NCBI GenBank assembly: GCA_013002265.1
Contig: JABDKK010000142.1
Location: 1-13,725 of the forward strand
Length of the DNA stretch: 13,725 bases
Source of the DNA: Candidatus Nitrosopumilus sp.
Lineage (GTDB): Archaea; Thermoproteota; Nitrososphaeria; Nitrososphaerales; Nitrosopumilaceae
Direction: 5' to 3'
Shown: positions 13,189-13,725 of the stretch, piece by piece
How positions within the stretch are numbered: the stretch's first letter is position 1
How the letters are laid out: each line of letters begins with the position of its first letter
The notes under the pieces: model-generated
What the model was told of the DNA's origin: nothing
What the model saw: only the letters and a program-made list of their open reading frames with translations
The model's database searches: none
Program-made: the position numbers and the translations under genes

Positions 13189-13725
13189 TCATTTTCATTG
13201 TTTTCATCCAATGTCCAAGGAGCAAATTTTCCCAGTATTCTTTGCCAGTCTAATCTTAAAAGCAAAACTACAACTGCAGTCATCATTGCTCCAAAAATAA
13301 TTATTCCAATGTAAACAGGAGGGGCATCATCTATATTTTCAAGGAATGGTTCAACCAAGGATAGTCCAAGATGATGAGATATGAACACGATAGAATAACT
13401 AAGAACTATTTTTCCAGTAAAGGTAGCAATGAAAAATCTTTTTGGATTATATTTTGCAAGGCCAAGAGGGACATAAACCAAATCATCAGGAATAGGAGTT
13501 GCTGCTGCAAAAAAGGCAGCCCCTGCACCATATCTTTTTACCAGTCTTTCAAAGGGTCGCATTCTCTTTCGAGTTTTCTCATTGATAATTTTTCTTCCAC
13601 CATAACTTACATAGAAAATAATCTGCTTTGCAATTGTTGCAGTAATTGCAGAAAGAAGTGCTAACACATGAAGATTAAATTGATCACCTACTGCCATCGT
13701 TGCCAATAATAGAAATCCAGGCAAG
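13182..13725 (-). CDS. DedA/VTT-domain membrane protein, 5' partial
   Basis: Integral membrane protein of the DedA/VTT (SNARE-associated) family, implicated in lipid scrambling and membrane homeostasis. The window edge cuts the N-terminus; about 181 residues are visible. The fragment begins near the family LPGFLLLA stretch. It contains the conserved amphipathic region RPFERLVKRYGAGAAFFAAA, then TPIPDDLVYVPLGLAKYNPK and TGKIVLSYSIVF, where the re-entrant loop motifs lie. A final hydrophobic helix follows (YIGIIIFGAMMTAVVVLLLR), with a polar Asn/Glu-rich tail (DENNENDH). A TTG at 13724 is not a believable start. It is convergent with the glycosylase gene, overlapping by 7 bases. Confidence 0.85.
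   Translation of the reverse strand, partial: LPGFLLLATMAVGDQFNLHVLALLSAITATIAKQIIFYVSYGGRKIINEKTRKRMRPFERLVKRYGAGAAFFAAATPIPDDLVYVPLGLAKYNPKRFFIATFTGKIVLSYSIVFISHHLGLSLVEPFLENIDDAPPVYIGIIIFGAMMTAVVVLLLRLDWQRILGKFAPWTLDENNENDH

Overview
The window looks like chromosomal DNA of a marine ammonia-oxidizing archaeon (Nitrososphaerota, Nitrosopumilus-like). The DNA is AT-rich. It carries an archaeal transcription factor B, a PIN-ATPase-KH protein of the archaeal COG1855 type, a family 4 uracil-DNA glycosylase, and several very small genes whose start codons lie about 25-30 bases after a TATA-like box, as expected for leaderless archaeal transcripts. The lineage call is inference from gene content and style; no rRNA or amo gene is present to prove it.

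Layout. 1-1263 (+): 3' part of a sodium:neurotransmitter-symporter family transporter. 1268-1945 (-): universal stress protein with an N-terminal zinc ribbon. 2046-2449 (-): two small genes that each appear to have a frame break, one of them a stand-alone Lrp/AsnC ligand-sensing (RAM) domain. A 27-base repeat lies upstream of the USP gene and again upstream of the RAM gene. 2556-2636 (+): tiny charged ORF. 2703-3590 (-): TFB. 3876-4031 (+): 51-residue Cys-rich protein. 4129-4830 (-): short MscS-type channel preceded by a 78-residue unknown. 4984-5187 (-): small gene with an in-frame TGA. 5226-7594 (-): TauE/SafE permease, exported unknown, DUF192 protein and a soluble or membrane-associated unknown; at least the permease and the DUF192 gene seem to have their own promoters. 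7728-8192 (+): MntR-type metal-dependent repressor with all six metal ligands. 8179-10020 (-): PIN-ATPase-KH protein, overlapping the repressor gene tail-to-tail. 10091-10330 (-): decayed response-regulator receiver. 10454-10594 (+): 46-residue ORF. 10632-13188 (+): tightly packed TldD protease, uracil-DNA glycosylase and alkyladenine-DNA glycosylase. 13182-13725 (-): DedA/VTT membrane protein, cut by the window edge.

Functional themes are housekeeping and environmental response: general transcription (TFB), metal-dependent regulation (MntR-like), stress sensing (USP, RAM, MscS), anion export, and base-excision repair of deaminated and alkylated bases by two adjacent glycosylases. There is no CRISPR array, no insertion sequence, no tRNA or rRNA that I can recognise, and no obvious defence or biosynthetic cluster. 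The most unusual signal is that four small loci, all in the gaps between intact large genes, show frame breaks or in-frame stops. One of these (the receiver) is clearly decayed. The other three could be decay, sequence error or recoding.
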